A stretch of DNA of 35,380 nucleotides from CAZQCJ01 sp964591885 (GCA_964591885.1 CAZQCJ010000053.1:1-35380); one strand, 5' to 3'. Positions 8,472 through 16,992 are shown, counted from the first letter of the stretch. Notes: generated from the sequence alone by a model not told the origin. Numbers and translations: made by a program.

Positions 8472-9771
8472 AGTTTTAATCGGTCTTGAAATTCATGTTG
8501 AATTAAAGACAAAATCTAAGATGTTTTGTCGTTGTTCAACTGATTATTTTGGTCATTTGCCGAACAGCTATGTTTGCCCGGTCTGTTTAGGTTTGCCTGG
8601 TGCTTTACCGTATCCTAATCAAAAGGCTATCGAAGCTGTGGTTCTCGCTGGTTTAGCTTTAAATTGTCAGATAGCTAATTTTAGCAAGTTTGACCGCAAA
8701 AATTATTTTTATCCCGATTTACCCAAAGGTTATCAAATAAGTCAGTATGATTTGCCTTTGTGTCAGAAAGGTGAATTTGAAAAAGTCAAAATTATAAGAG
8801 TCCACTTAGAAGAAGACACAGGTAAGCTTATTCATGGAGTGGTTAATAACAAAAAAGCTTCTTTGATTGATTTTAACCGTTCGGGCATTCCCTTAATGGA
8901 AATTGTTACAGAACCTAATCTCTGTTCAGCTAGTCAGACTAAGGATTTTTTAAAGAAGCTTCAGCAGTTGGTCCGTTGCCTTGGTATAGCTGATGCTGAT
9001 ATGGAAAAAGGCCAAATGAGATGTGAGCCTACGGTTAATCTGGAAATTGAAAAGAACGGGAAAAAATATTATACCCCTTTAGTAGAAATTAAAAACATTA
9101 ATTCTTTCCGGTTTGCTGAAAAAGCAATTGAATATGAAATCAAAAGACAATTTGAAGAATTTAAGAAGACTGGCTTTGAGAAGCAAACCGGTAATAAAAG
9201 TACTAGGGGTTGGGATGATAAAGAACAAAAAACGGTTTTGCAAAGAGAAAAAGAAGAAGCAGCTGATTATCGTTATTTCCCTGAACCCGATATTCCTCCG
9301 ATTCGCTTAAGTAATGAACAAATTAAAGAAATTAAGGCTAAAATTCCAGAATTACCTCAAGAGAAAATAATTAATTTGAAAAAGATAGGACTTTCAAATT
9401 ATCAGGCGGAATTATTGTCAAGAACAGATAAAAATATAAAAGTTCTTGAAGACAGCTTGAAAATCAGCGAGAAACTCAAGGTTAAAATAAACCCGTCAAA
9501 AGCCACTGACCTGATTATTAATAAAAAAGTCAAGACTGCCCAAGAGATTATTGATAAACTTTCAAACAAAAAACCAGGCATGGATAAAAATGAATTGGTT
9601 CTAATGATCGGAAATGTTATTAAAGATAATCCTTTAGTAGTTGAGCAATTTAAAAAAGGTAAGGAGACAGTTGTTGAGTTTTTAGTTGGTCAGGTAATGG
9701 CTAGAACAAAAGGTAAAGCTGTCCCTCAAGAAGTACGTAAGCTCTTTCGTGAAAAGTTAAAATCTGCTTGA
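8461..9771 (+). CDS. gatB: Asp-tRNA(Asn)/Glu-tRNA(Gln) amidotransferase subunit B
   Basis: GatB phosphorylates the carboxyl of the misacylated aminoacyl-tRNA and amidates it with ammonia from GatA. The N-terminus FKVLIGLEIHVEL, the paired cysteines CRC...CPVCLGLPG (zinc site), ADYRYFPEPDIPP and a C-terminal helical YqeY-like tail (to about residue 436) are all present. An upstream TTG (8437) and ATG (8449) are in frame, but the family N-terminus M-x-F/Y-x-VIGLE places the start at the ATG at 8461, inside gatA. This ends the lemA-htpX-gatCAB run. Confidence 0.96.
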   Translation: MLFKVLIGLEIHVELKTKSKMFCRCSTDYFGHLPNSYVCPVCLGLPGALPYPNQKAIEAVVLAGLALNCQIANFSKFDRKNYFYPDLPKGYQISQYDLPLCQKGEFEKVKIIRVHLEEDTGKLIHGVVNNKKASLIDFNRSGIPLMEIVTEPNLCSASQTKDFLKKLQQLVRCLGIADADMEKGQMRCEPTVNLEIEKNGKKYYTPLVEIKNINSFRFAEKAIEYEIKRQFEEFKKTGFEKQTGNKSTRGWDDKEQKTVLQREKEEAADYRYFPEPDIPPIRLSNEQIKEIKAKIPELPQEKIINLKKIGLSNYQAELLSRTDKNIKVLEDSLKISEKLKVKINPSKATDLIINKKVKTAQEIIDKLSNKKPGMDKNELVLMIGNVIKDNPLVVEQFKKGKETVVEFLVGQVMARTKGKAVPQEVRKLFREKLKSA

Positions 9772-9814
9772 AAAAAATCTCCTAACAAGGTAAATTTAAG
9801 AAAGAGGAAAAGCA

Positions 9815-9958
9815 ATGGGAGAAAACTTAGGGGAAGAAAAAATAATCTCAACAGAAAACATAAAACAGGCAATAAATTTTGCTGGTGCTTTTCCAGAAAA
9901 AAATAAATTAAAAAAAATTCTGAATATCTTGGAAGAGAAAAATATTGGCTTTCGTTAG
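9815..9958 (+). CDS. Short ORF, probable 5' part of a frameshifted GGDEF gene
   Basis: A 47-codon ORF begins at an ATG preceded by AGAGGAAAA, a usable ribosome binding site 3-9 nt away. It encodes a charged, helical peptide ending LEEKNIGFR. Its reading frame runs into the GGDEF frame one base back (-1): the GGDEF frame is open from 9907 and has no ATG, GTG or TTG before 10021, so it lacks a start of its own with a binding site. The run of eight A residues at 9910-9917 lies in the overlap. I infer that both pieces belong to one protein, joined by programmed frameshifting, or separated by mutation or a sequencing indel. Confidence 0.5.
   Translation: MGENLGEEKIISTENIKQAINFAGAFPEKNKLKKILNILEEKNIGFR
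9910..9916 (+). promoter_or_regulatory. Candidate -1 slippery heptamer A AAA AAA
   Basis: In the frame of the 9815 ORF the codons read TTA AAA AAA ATT, which gives the canonical X XXY YYZ heptamer A AAA AAA. A -1 slip here would enter the frame that reads on without a stop into the GGDEF domain. Homopolymer runs are also the usual place for assembly indels. Confidence 0.4.
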
Positions 9959-10020
9959 TTAAATCGCTAAAAGAAGATGTTCTTAAGGGAAAGCTCAATT
10001 GGGGTCAATATGATGAGATT

Positions 10021-10539
10021 GTGGCTGGTTTACTTGCCTCTAGAGACTGGTTGTCAGGTCGAGATGCTTTAACTAACCTACCGAACCGGGCGTTTTATGA
10101 AGAAACGATTATTAGAGAGGTGGCTAGCGCTGAACGTAATAAACAACCTCTTAGTCTTTTAGTAATTGACGTGGATGGTCTCAAGCAATGGAATGATGAA
10201 GATAAAAGCCATCACCTTGGTGATCTAGCGATTATCTTAACAGCCCAAAATATAAAAAAGGGGGTTAGAACTAGCGATTTGGTGGCAAGATGGGGAGGAG
10301 ATGAATTCACGGTAATTTTACCCAAAGCTGGTTCATCTATTGCTGAGGAAATTTCACAGCGAATTTTAGAAAATATTAATAGATTAAAACCATTAAGTCC
10401 ATCGGGGAGAAAATTATCAGTAAGTATTGGCGTTAGGCAATATCACGGAGAGGGTCCGACTAAATTTTTCGAAAAAGCAGATAACGCTGCTTTCCAAGCA
10501 AAAAAGTCTGACAACAAAGTAGTTGTTGCCGAACAATAA
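10021..10539 (+). CDS. GGDEF-domain protein, probable diguanylate cyclase
   Basis: From the first possible start (GTG, no ribosome binding site) this frame gives 172 residues forming a single GGDEF domain: DALTNLPNRAFYEE, LSLLVIDVDGLKQWND with the metal-binding Asp, RWGGDEFTVILP at 92-96, and the terminal SIGVRQY and AFQAKKS segments. The GGDEF signature is intact and an RxxD product-inhibition I-site (RTSD, 83-86) lies exactly five residues upstream. A catalytically competent, feedback-inhibited c-di-GMP synthase is therefore plausible. No sensor, membrane or EAL domain is present. The frame extends upstream without a start to 9907, so the natural protein probably begins at 9815 with a frameshift between. 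It lies between gatB and dnaE on the same strand. Confidence 0.85.
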   Translation: MAGLLASRDWLSGRDALTNLPNRAFYEETIIREVASAERNKQPLSLLVIDVDGLKQWNDEDKSHHLGDLAIILTAQNIKKGVRTSDLVARWGGDEFTVILPKAGSSIAEEISQRILENINRLKPLSPSGRKLSVSIGVRQYHGEGPTKFFEKADNAAFQAKKSDNKVVVAEQ

Positions 10540-10561
10540 AGACTCTCAAGCTTTTTAAATT

Positions 10562-13500
10562 ATGGCTAAATTTACCCATCTTCATGTTCATTCCGAATAT
10601 TCTTTGCTAGATGGTTTAGCGAAAATAGAATCTCTTTTTGCTAAAGGGCTGGAATTAGGTATGGATTCTCTGGCTTTAACTGACCACGGAGTTATGTATG
10701 GGGCAATTAAATTCTTTTTAACTGCTAAAGAATTTGGGATGAAGCCAATTATTGGTTTGGAAGCTTACATGGCAGCTCGCTCACGCTTTGATAAACAAGC
10801 CAATATTGATTCTGATCGTTATCATCTTCTTCTTCTGGCTAAAAACGAAATTGGCTATAACAATTTAATGAAATTAACTACTTTGGCTAATCTCGAGGGT
10901 TTTTATTATAAACCTCGTATTGATATGGAGCTTTTAAAAGAGTATCGCCAGGGGTTGATTGTTACTTCAGCTTGTTTAGAAGGAGAAATTCCTCAGTTGT
11001 TTACTCAGAGGAGAGATAAGGAGGCTGAACAGAAGGCTAAAGAATTTTTAGAAATTTTTGGCAAAGATTTTTATTTAGAAATCCAGCATCATCCTAAAAT
11101 CCCTGAGCAAAAAGAAGTTAATCAAAAAATAATTAAGCTTTCTCGTAAATTAGGCATCCCTTTAGTTGCGACTAACGATGTTCATTATGTTGAAGCTGAT
11201 GATGCTGAGGCTCAAGATGCACTTCTGGCTGTACAAACACAAAAAATGATTAAGGATAAAAATCGTTTGACAATGTTAAATTCACCTGATTTCTATTTGC
11301 GTTCGCAGGAGGAAATGATTAAAGCCTTTAAGGACTATCCAGAAGCAATTAAAAATACTCGTAAAATTGTCCAGGCTTGTAATTTGGAAATCCCTATTGG
11401 CCATTGGATTTTACCTAATTACCCACTTTTAGAAGGAGAAACAGCCGAAGAACAACTAAAAAAACTTACTGACGAAAGGTTAAAGGATCGTTTTGGCGAA
11501 AAAATACCCAAGGAAGTTTTGGAAAGAATCGAATATGAATTAAAAATAATCTGCCAAAAAGGATTTGCCACCTATTTTTTAATTGTTCAAGACTTTGTTA
11601 ATTGGGCTAAACAACAAAAGATAAGAGTTGGACCAGGCAGAGGTTCGGCCGCTGGTTCTTTAATCTCTTATATTTTAAGAATAACTTCTGTTGATCCTTT
11701 AAGACATAATTTACCTTTTGAGAGATTTATGAATCCTCAAAGACCAACTCCTCCGGATATTGATTTAGATTTTGCCGACGACCGACGGGATGAAGTAATT
11801 GAATATATTACTCAAAAATACGGCAAGGATAAAGTTGCGCAAATTATTACTTTTAATGTGATGAAAGCTAAAGAGTCGGTTCGTGATATTGGTCGGGTTT
11901 TAGGCATGCCTTATTCTGAGCCGGATAAAATTGCCAAAATGATTCCTGTGGGAATGACGATTACTCAAGCTTTAAAAGCTGTTCCCGAATTAGCCAACTA
12001 TTACCGTCAACCAGAATATAAAAAACTCTTGGACTTAGCTCAAAAAGTCGAAGGTGTTTCTCGTCATGCTTCAACTCATGCAGCTGGTATTGTCATCGCC
12101 GATAAAGAATTAACAGAATATACCCCGCTTCAAAAGGAAACCAAGGGTGAAAGGATTATGACTCAATACGATATGTATTCATTGGATTTAAATGTTTCTG
12201 AAAAAGCAATCGGACTTCTTAAAATGGATCTTTTGGGTTTACGTAATCTGACTATTTTAGAAAAAGCCTTAGATTATATTCGTCATACTCAAGGAAAAGA
12301 GATTGACCTTTCAGAAATTCCTCTTGAGGATAAAAAAGCTTTAGAAATTATTGCTTCGGGTAGAACTGTCGGTATTTTTCAACTGGAAAGCAGCGGAATG
12401 AAAAGGCTAGCTGGGAAATTAAAACCCAATAAATTTTCTGATATTTCCGCTATGGTTGCTCTTTATCGGCCAGGGCCAATGCAACTGATTGATGATTTTC
12501 TTGCCGGGAAAGCTAATCCGAAAAAAATTCGTTATCCCCATCCAGACCTAAAGCCGATTTTGGAAGAAACTTACGGAATAGCTGTTTACCAGGAGCAATG
12601 TTTACAAATTGCCAATGTTATGGGTGGCTACAGCCTGGGGGAAGCTGATATTTTACGAAAAGCTATTGGTAAAAAGAAAAAGTCAATTATGACCCGTGAG
12701 AGGAATAAATTTATCAAAAGAGCTGAAGATTTAGGTTACAAGGAACAAGTTGCCGAAAAGGTTTTTGATTTTATTGACCGTTTTGCCGGTTATGGTTTTA
12801 ACAAAGCCCATTCAACTTCTTACGCGATGATTGCTTATCAAACTGCCTATTTAAAGGCTTACTGGCCAGTAGAATTTATGGCGGCTTTGTTAACAGCAGA
12901 AGCCTTAGGTACTTCAGGCCCTATCCGTGACGAGAAGGTTTCTCAAGCTATAGAAGAGTGCTCTAAAATGAAAATTAAAGTTTTACCGCCGGATATCAAT
13001 CGATCAAAAATAGGTTTTACTATTGAGGAGGATAAAAATTCTTTAGAAGGAAAGGCGATTCTTTTTGGGCTTTCAGCTATTAAAAACGTTGGCGAAGTAG
13101 CTATTAAATCTATTTTAGCAGCCAGGGAAATTGGTGGCGACTTCAAGTCAATTTATGATTTTTGCCAACGGGTTGACCAACAAAAAGTGAATAAAAAAGT
13201 TCTAGAAAGCCTTATCCGTGTTGGAGCCATGGAGATGTTTGGTAAAAGAGCAGCCCTACTTTCTTCTTTAGAAAAAGTAAGGAGTAAAGGCAACCAAATC
13301 CAAAAGCAAAAAGCCAATGGTCAAGCTAGCTTTTTTGACAATGATCCTCCAGCTGAATTTCTTCTTGAAGAGGCAATTCCGGATATGGAAGAATTTTCTC
13401 GTCAAGAATTACTTTCTCTGGAAAAAGAGCTTTTAGGTTTTTATTTAACCGATCATCCCTTAAATCAATTTTTACCGCTTCTGTCAGTTAAACGCTCTGA

Positions 13501-14038
13501 TCGAATTGACGATCTATTTCAAGACAGTCAAAAGAAAAAAGGCAAGTTGGTTAAACTTGGCGGAATGATTACCAGTATAAGATTAGTTTTAACTAAAGCT
13601 AATGCCCAGGAAATGGCTTTTGTTAGGATTGAGGACGAAAGTGGCGGCATTGAAGCGGTTGTTTTCCCTAAAATCTATTCAAGAACAAAAGAATACTGGA
13701 TTAAAAATCAGATTGTTTTAGTCAGAGGGAGACTTCAAAATAGAGAAGGAACGCTTAATTTAGTTATTGACGAAGTTCATCTTTTAGAAAAAGAGGAAGG
13801 TAAAGAAAGTCAAAAAGAGGAAGTTAAAGATTGGGATTTTGAAGTCACTCTTCCTTCCCAGCTGTCGCCGCGGAAACTGGTTGAATTAAACAAACTTTTA
13901 AAGCAAAAACAAGGTAAAAATAAACTCGCCTTGGGTTTTGTTAATAGTATGGGTCAGATTAAAAGACTGATTTTGCCTTTTGGCGTTGATTATTCTGAAA
14001 GCTTGAAAAAAGAGATTAAAAAGATTATTGAGGAATAG
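10562..14038 (+). CDS. dnaE: DNA polymerase III alpha subunit
   Basis: The 1158-residue C-family replicative polymerase has an N-terminal PHP domain (THLHVHSEYSLLDG, LTDHGVMYG), palm aspartates in PPDIDLDFADDRRDE (about 399-403) and KMDLLGLRN (about 556), the fingers motif around RYPHPDLKPIL and YQEQ, a helix-hairpin-helix region, and an OB fold near residue 1000 (GGMITSIRLVLTKANAQEM). Length and order match DnaE1-type enzymes. It synthesises the chromosome as the core of the holoenzyme. The PHP metal ligands look intact, so intrinsic proofreading is possible. The last codons carry the -35 box of the rplS promoter. Confidence 0.97.
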   Translation: MAKFTHLHVHSEYSLLDGLAKIESLFAKGLELGMDSLALTDHGVMYGAIKFFLTAKEFGMKPIIGLEAYMAARSRFDKQANIDSDRYHLLLLAKNEIGYNNLMKLTTLANLEGFYYKPRIDMELLKEYRQGLIVTSACLEGEIPQLFTQRRDKEAEQKAKEFLEIFGKDFYLEIQHHPKIPEQKEVNQKIIKLSRKLGIPLVATNDVHYVEADDAEAQDALLAVQTQKMIKDKNRLTMLNSPDFYLRSQEEMIKAFKDYPEAIKNTRKIVQACNLEIPIGHWILPNYPLLEGETAEEQLKKLTDERLKDRFGEKIPKEVLERIEYELKIICQKGFATYFLIVQDFVNWAKQQKIRVGPGRGSAAGSLISYILRITSVDPLRHNLPFERFMNPQRPTPPDIDLDFADDRRDEVIEYITQKYGKDKVAQIITFNVMKAKESVRDIGRVLGMPYSEPDKIAKMIPVGMTITQALKAVPELANYYRQPEYKKLLDLAQKVEGVSRHASTHAAGIVIADKELTEYTPLQKETKGERIMTQYDMYSLDLNVSEKAIGLLKMDLLGLRNLTILEKALDYIRHTQGKEIDLSEIPLEDKKALEIIASGRTVGIFQLESSGMKRLAGKLKPNKFSDISAMVALYRPGPMQLIDDFLAGKANPKKIRYPHPDLKPILEETYGIAVYQEQCLQIANVMGGYSLGEADILRKAIGKKKKSIMTRERNKFIKRAEDLGYKEQVAEKVFDFIDRFAGYGFNKAHSTSYAMIAYQTAYLKAYWPVEFMAALLTAEALGTSGPIRDEKVSQAIEECSKMKIKVLPPDINRSKIGFTIEEDKNSLEGKAILFGLSAIKNVGEVAIKSILAAREIGGDFKSIYDFCQRVDQQKVNKKVLESLIRVGAMEMFGKRAALLSSLEKVRSKGNQIQKQKANGQASFFDNDPPAEFLLEEAIPDMEEFSRQELLSLEKELLGFYLTDHPLNQFLPLLSVKRSDRIDDLFQDSQKKKGKLVKLGGMITSIRLVLTKANAQEMAFVRIEDESGGIEAVVFPKIYSRTKEYWIKNQIVLVRGRLQNREGTLNLVIDEVHLLEKEEGKESQKEEVKDWDFEVTLPSQLSPRKLVELNKLLKQKQGKNKLALGFVNSMGQIKRLILPFGVDYSESLKKEIKKIIEE

Positions 14039-14056
14039 CTTTCTTTCTGGTAAAAT
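14028..14056 (+). promoter_or_regulatory. rplS promoter
   Basis: TTGAGG (14028-14033), a 17-nt spacer, then TAAAAT (14051-14056) preceded by TGG, i.e. an extended -10. Seven nt separate it from the rplS ATG at 14064, and no Shine-Dalgarno sequence fits in between. The -35 box overlaps the dnaE stop region. Confidence 0.65.
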
Positions 14057-14063
14057 TATTTCC

Positions 14064-14435
14064 ATGGCTAACCAAACAAAAATTAAAGAGACTTCTTTTG
14101 CTGTTGGCGACAGAGTCAAAGTCCTTCAGAAAATTCAAGAAGGAGAAAAAGTTCGCATGCAACCTTTTGAGGGAATTGTTTTGTCAATTAAAGGAGAAGG
14201 GGAGAATAAAATGTTTACAGTGCGAAAAATCGCTGCTGGAGGTATTGGCGTAGAAAGGATTTGGCCTTTAAATTCTCCTTGGATTGAAGCGGTTAAAGTT
14301 ATTAGAAAGGGGAAAGTTAGAAGGGCAAAGCTTTATTACTTAAGAGAAAAACAGTCTAAACTTAAGTTTGTTAAGGAAACAGGAAAATCTGGAAAACTTC
14401 AAAAAAAATCCCGTCCTAAAGAATCTAAAAAGTAG
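14064..14435 (+). CDS. rplS: Ribosomal protein L19
   Basis: The protein has 123 residues. FAVGDRVKVLQKIQEGEKVRMQPFEGIVLSIKGEG followed by FTVRKIAAGGIGVERIWPLNSPWIEAVKV and RRAKLYYLRE is the L19 fold and its conserved C-terminal YYLR motif. L19 sits at the 30S-50S interface. A lysine-rich tail of about 25 residues follows the core, longer than in many bacteria. An in-frame ATG at 14028 would add 12 residues overlapping dnaE, but the promoter and the MANQTKIKE start favour 14064. The mRNA is predicted to be leaderless. Confidence 0.95.
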   Translation: MANQTKIKETSFAVGDRVKVLQKIQEGEKVRMQPFEGIVLSIKGEGENKMFTVRKIAAGGIGVERIWPLNSPWIEAVKVIRKGKVRRAKLYYLREKQSKLKFVKETGKSGKLQKKSRPKESKK

Positions 14436-14456
14436 AGTACTTACTTCATTATATCT

Positions 14457-15089
14457 ATGAAAGTTGAAAAACTGATTGTTGGTCAACTGCAAACGAATTG
14501 TTATCTAGTCTGGGAAAAGAAAACGAAGAAAGGGTTAATTATTGACCCCGGAGATGATGCGGAATACATTATCAGTCGAATAAAAGATTTAGGGATAAAA
14601 CCTCAGATGATTTTAGCTACTCATGGCCATTTTGATCACGTTTTGGCTGCTTTTGAGCTTAAATTAGCTTTTAAAATCCCCTTTTTAATTAATCGTCATG
14701 ATTTTTTTCTTTTAAAAAGGACCAATAAAACAGCTGGCTGGTTTACGGGAATAAAAGACGGTTTTACTCCATTACCTGATGCTTTTCTTAAAGAAAATAA
14801 AAGGATTTCTTTTGGCCAAAATTCTCAGTTAAGGGTGATTGAAACTCCAGGCCACTCCCCTGGCGGAGTAGCTTTTTTTAGCAGGGGAGCTCTTTTTAGC
14901 GGCGATACCTTATTCAAGCAAGGTGTTGGTCGCAGTGACTTTTCATATTGTTCCAAAACAGATTTGATGAATTCCATTAAAAATAAATTATTTAAATTAC
15001 CAAATAAAACGGTTGTTTACCCAGGGCACGGAGAAAAGACAACAATTGTTGAAGAGAAAAGAAACTTCAGTTTAGCCACCAAAGCCTAA
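14457..15089 (+). CDS. Metallo-beta-lactamase-fold hydrolase (glyoxalase II-like)
   Basis: The 210-residue protein carries the full metal site of the MBL superfamily: ATHGHFDH (H56, H58, D60, H61), ETPGHSPGG, FSGDTLF and VYPGHG. The NCYLVWE start and the GVGRSDF motif resemble the YcbL/GloB-like hydroxyacylglutathione-hydrolase subgroup, whose substrates include small thioesters. The compact size without the GloB C-terminal domain fits YcbL-type enzymes; the physiological substrate cannot be inferred. It follows rplS by 21 nt and may be co-transcribed. Its last 23 nt overlap the 3' end of the convergent glycosidase gene. Confidence 0.88.
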   Translation: MKVEKLIVGQLQTNCYLVWEKKTKKGLIIDPGDDAEYIISRIKDLGIKPQMILATHGHFDHVLAAFELKLAFKIPFLINRHDFFLLKRTNKTAGWFTGIKDGFTPLPDAFLKENKRISFGQNSQLRVIETPGHSPGGVAFFSRGALFSGDTLFKQGVGRSDFSYCSKTDLMNSIKNKLFKLPNKTVVYPGHGEKTTIVEEKRNFSLATKA

Positions 15090-16788
15090 GTAGTTTAGGT
15101 TTTTTAAAAAGAGCCGTTAAATCACTAAAAGATAATTTACCATCATTGTTAAAATCAAGAGGGAGTAGAATCTTAAAGACAGCCTGATTGTCATTTTCAT
15201 TAATCTTTAAGAATGTTTGTTGTGGGAGATAAAAAGATTTGATTAAAACTAGCCGATATTCATCGCCGATAATTAAATTCTTAACGTCTTTTATTTCCGC
15301 TTCTCCATTTTTCAGGCTAAATCGAGGGACACTGTAAACAATCTCTTCATTTTTATTGTAGATAAGAAATTTAAAATCATCACCTTTATTGTTTTTCTTA
15401 AAAAGAAGTTTCGCCTTAAGGTTAATATTGATTTCCGGAACAATTTCTAAATCCCATTTAATCTGGTTGCCAATAATTTTATTTCCTTTGGTTAAAACCA
15501 ACTCAAGAGGTTTTTCCCCTAATCCTTCTCCGGTTTTTAAATAAAGCCAGATGGGCTTTTCTTCCAAAGGCATTAAGGTTGAAAGATTAGAGAAAAAATA
15601 ACTTGCCTCTTCTGGTAAGCCTTTTAGTTTTAAACTATAGCCGTCTTGTTCATCCCAAAAACCCTGCCCTTCGTTTCTGATGATTAATCCTATTTGATAG
15701 GTTGAATTTTTAATTAACTTCATTGGTAAAGGGGTTAATAAGGTTAATTTTTCTTCCTGAGACGGTTGACCTTTAACTTTATTTATTTCTTGAACCATTT
15801 CATACTGTGGGTAAAATTCATTATTATTCTTTTGCCAGGAAAAATGATCAAAGGGTTCTTCCTGATAATTAAGGATAAAAGGAGTAACAGCTATTACTTG
15901 TGGATCTTTCAATAATTCAATCAAATAATTATTGGTTAGTTGGGCTACTTCCTCAGCCGGAAGAAAGCTAAAGTTAGTTATTTTTCCTTCTTGATGGCAC
16001 CATCCGGCTTCGGTAACAAAGACTGGCAAATTCTTGTTTATTCCTAGGCTTTTAAGAAGAGATAGTTCCCACTGATAATTAAAAATAGAGTTTCGGCCAT
16101 AAGGAAGAAAACTGTTTGGATAAGAATGTGAAGCCCAACCGTCAAGATAATCAAAAAGATTCTTTTGAGAAGATAATGCTTTTCTTAAAAAAATCACTTC
16201 ATCTTCATATTGGGGCGGGGAAGAAGGAGCGGCACTATCAAAACCAGCCATCATCACAAAAAAGTCAGGGTTAACTGATTTTAAAGTTTTACTAAAGGAA
16301 AAAACAACTTCAGCAAATTCTTGCGGATTAACTTTTCCTCCCCATTCATCAGAGCGATTGGCTTCATTAAAAAGAACAACAAAACGATTTTGAACTACCC
16401 AATTTAAGGAATCTAGAAAATCAGCCCACTTTTGCGCTTCATCTGCTTTTGGTGCTCGCCAATAGCTATTCTCAAAAGAAGTGGCCAAGCGAACAATAGG
16501 GATTAAATGTAGCTTTCTGGCTTGATCGAAAACACCCTGCCATTTTTCTTTGTTTAAATCATCTTCCTGCATTACTAAAGTAACGTAACCCCAGTCCCCT
16601 CCATTAGTATTAATCAGCTTAGCTGCTTTTTCTAAATCTTCATAGGCAGGGGTGGCTAGATGAATTCCTATTTTGTTATTAAGGTAATTTAAATCAGCGG
16701 CTACAACCGAAGATAAAGTAGGTTTTAAAAAAAGGAAGGAAAGGAGGGAAATTAGAAAAAAGAAGAGAAAAAAGATTCTGAATCTCAT
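15067..16788 (-). CDS. Secreted clan-A glycoside hydrolase-like protein with C-terminal dockerin-like Ca site
   Basis: The 573 residues start with a signal peptide or anchor (very hydrophobic residues 5-30). A TIM-barrel-like domain covers about 38-345 with VVLFNEANRSDEWGG (candidate acid/base E142) and VFVTEAGW (candidate nucleophile E260), the NE...E pair of clan GH-A. Beta-sandwich-like regions follow (about 355-540). The end carries a 12-residue EF-hand loop (D545, N547, D549, S553, D556) as in one dockerin type I repeat. It probably acts on an extracellular glycan; GH family and substrate are not assigned. A TAAAAT lies 9 nt before the ATG, but read-through from tRNA-Glu upstream is also possible. 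Its 3' end overlaps the MBL gene by 23 nt. Confidence 0.78.
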   Translation of the reverse strand: MRFRIFFLFFFLISLLSFLFLKPTLSSVVAADLNYLNNKIGIHLATPAYEDLEKAAKLINTNGGDWGYVTLVMQEDDLNKEKWQGVFDQARKLHLIPIVRLATSFENSYWRAPKADEAQKWADFLDSLNWVVQNRFVVLFNEANRSDEWGGKVNPQEFAEVVFSFSKTLKSVNPDFFVMMAGFDSAAPSSPPQYEDEVIFLRKALSSQKNLFDYLDGWASHSYPNSFLPYGRNSIFNYQWELSLLKSLGINKNLPVFVTEAGWCHQEGKITNFSFLPAEEVAQLTNNYLIELLKDPQVIAVTPFILNYQEEPFDHFSWQKNNNEFYPQYEMVQEINKVKGQPSQEEKLTLLTPLPMKLIKNSTYQIGLIIRNEGQGFWDEQDGYSLKLKGLPEEASYFFSNLSTLMPLEEKPIWLYLKTGEGLGEKPLELVLTKGNKIIGNQIKWDLEIVPEININLKAKLLFKKNNKGDDFKFLIYNKNEEIVYSVPRFSLKNGEAEIKDVKNLIIGDEYRLVLIKSFYLPQQTFLKINENDNQAVFKILLPLDFNNDGKLSFSDLTALFKKPKLLRLWWLN

Positions 16789-16812
16789 TCTCTCATTATT
16801 TTATCATATTTG

Positions 16813-16886
16813 TGACCCCGGCGGGATTTGAACCCGCGATTTTCGGGATGAAAACCCGATGTCCTAGGCCGCTAGACGACGGGGCC
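16813..16886 (-). tRNA. tRNA-Glu (TTC anticodon)
   Basis: Acceptor GGCCCCG/CGGGGTC, anticodon stem TCGGG/CCCGA with loop TTTTCAT (anticodon TTC), and T arm GCGGG-TTCAAAT-CCCGC. Discriminator A, no encoded CCA. It lies 15 nt downstream of tRNA-Lys on the same strand. Confidence 0.95.
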
Positions 16887-16901
16887 AAAAATAGGAAAAT
16901 G

Positions 16902-16973
16902 TGAGCCCGGAGCGGATCGAACGCTCGACACCCTGCTTAAAAGGCAGGTGCTCTACCACTGAGCTACGGGCCC
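16902..16973 (-). tRNA. tRNA-Lys (TTT anticodon)
   Basis: Acceptor GGGCCCG/CGGGCTC (one G-U pair), anticodon stem CCTGC/GCAGG with loop CTTTTAA (anticodon TTT), T arm GAGCG-TTCGATC-CGCTC. Discriminator A, no encoded CCA. Confidence 0.95.
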
Positions 16974-16983
16974 AATCGTTAAA

Positions 16984-16992
16984 ATTTTAACA
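16984..16992 (-). promoter_or_regulatory. Extended -10 for tRNA-Lys/tRNA-Glu
   Basis: Minus-strand TGT-TAAAAT ends 10 nt before the tRNA-Lys 5' end. It overlaps a 14-bp perfect palindrome (GTTAAAATTTTAAC, 16978-16991). No clear -35 box. Confidence 0.5.

Noticed and set aside
9726..9998. 90-residue minus-strand ORF
   Set aside because: It overlaps the gatB end and the GGDEF leader, is composed of low-complexity Phe/Leu runs, and is antisense to Lys/Glu-rich coding sequence.
16978..16991. Perfect 14-bp palindrome GTTAAAATTTTAAC as an operator
   Set aside because: It overlaps the tRNA-Lys -10 and is pure AT in the centre; such palindromes are common by chance at this base composition.
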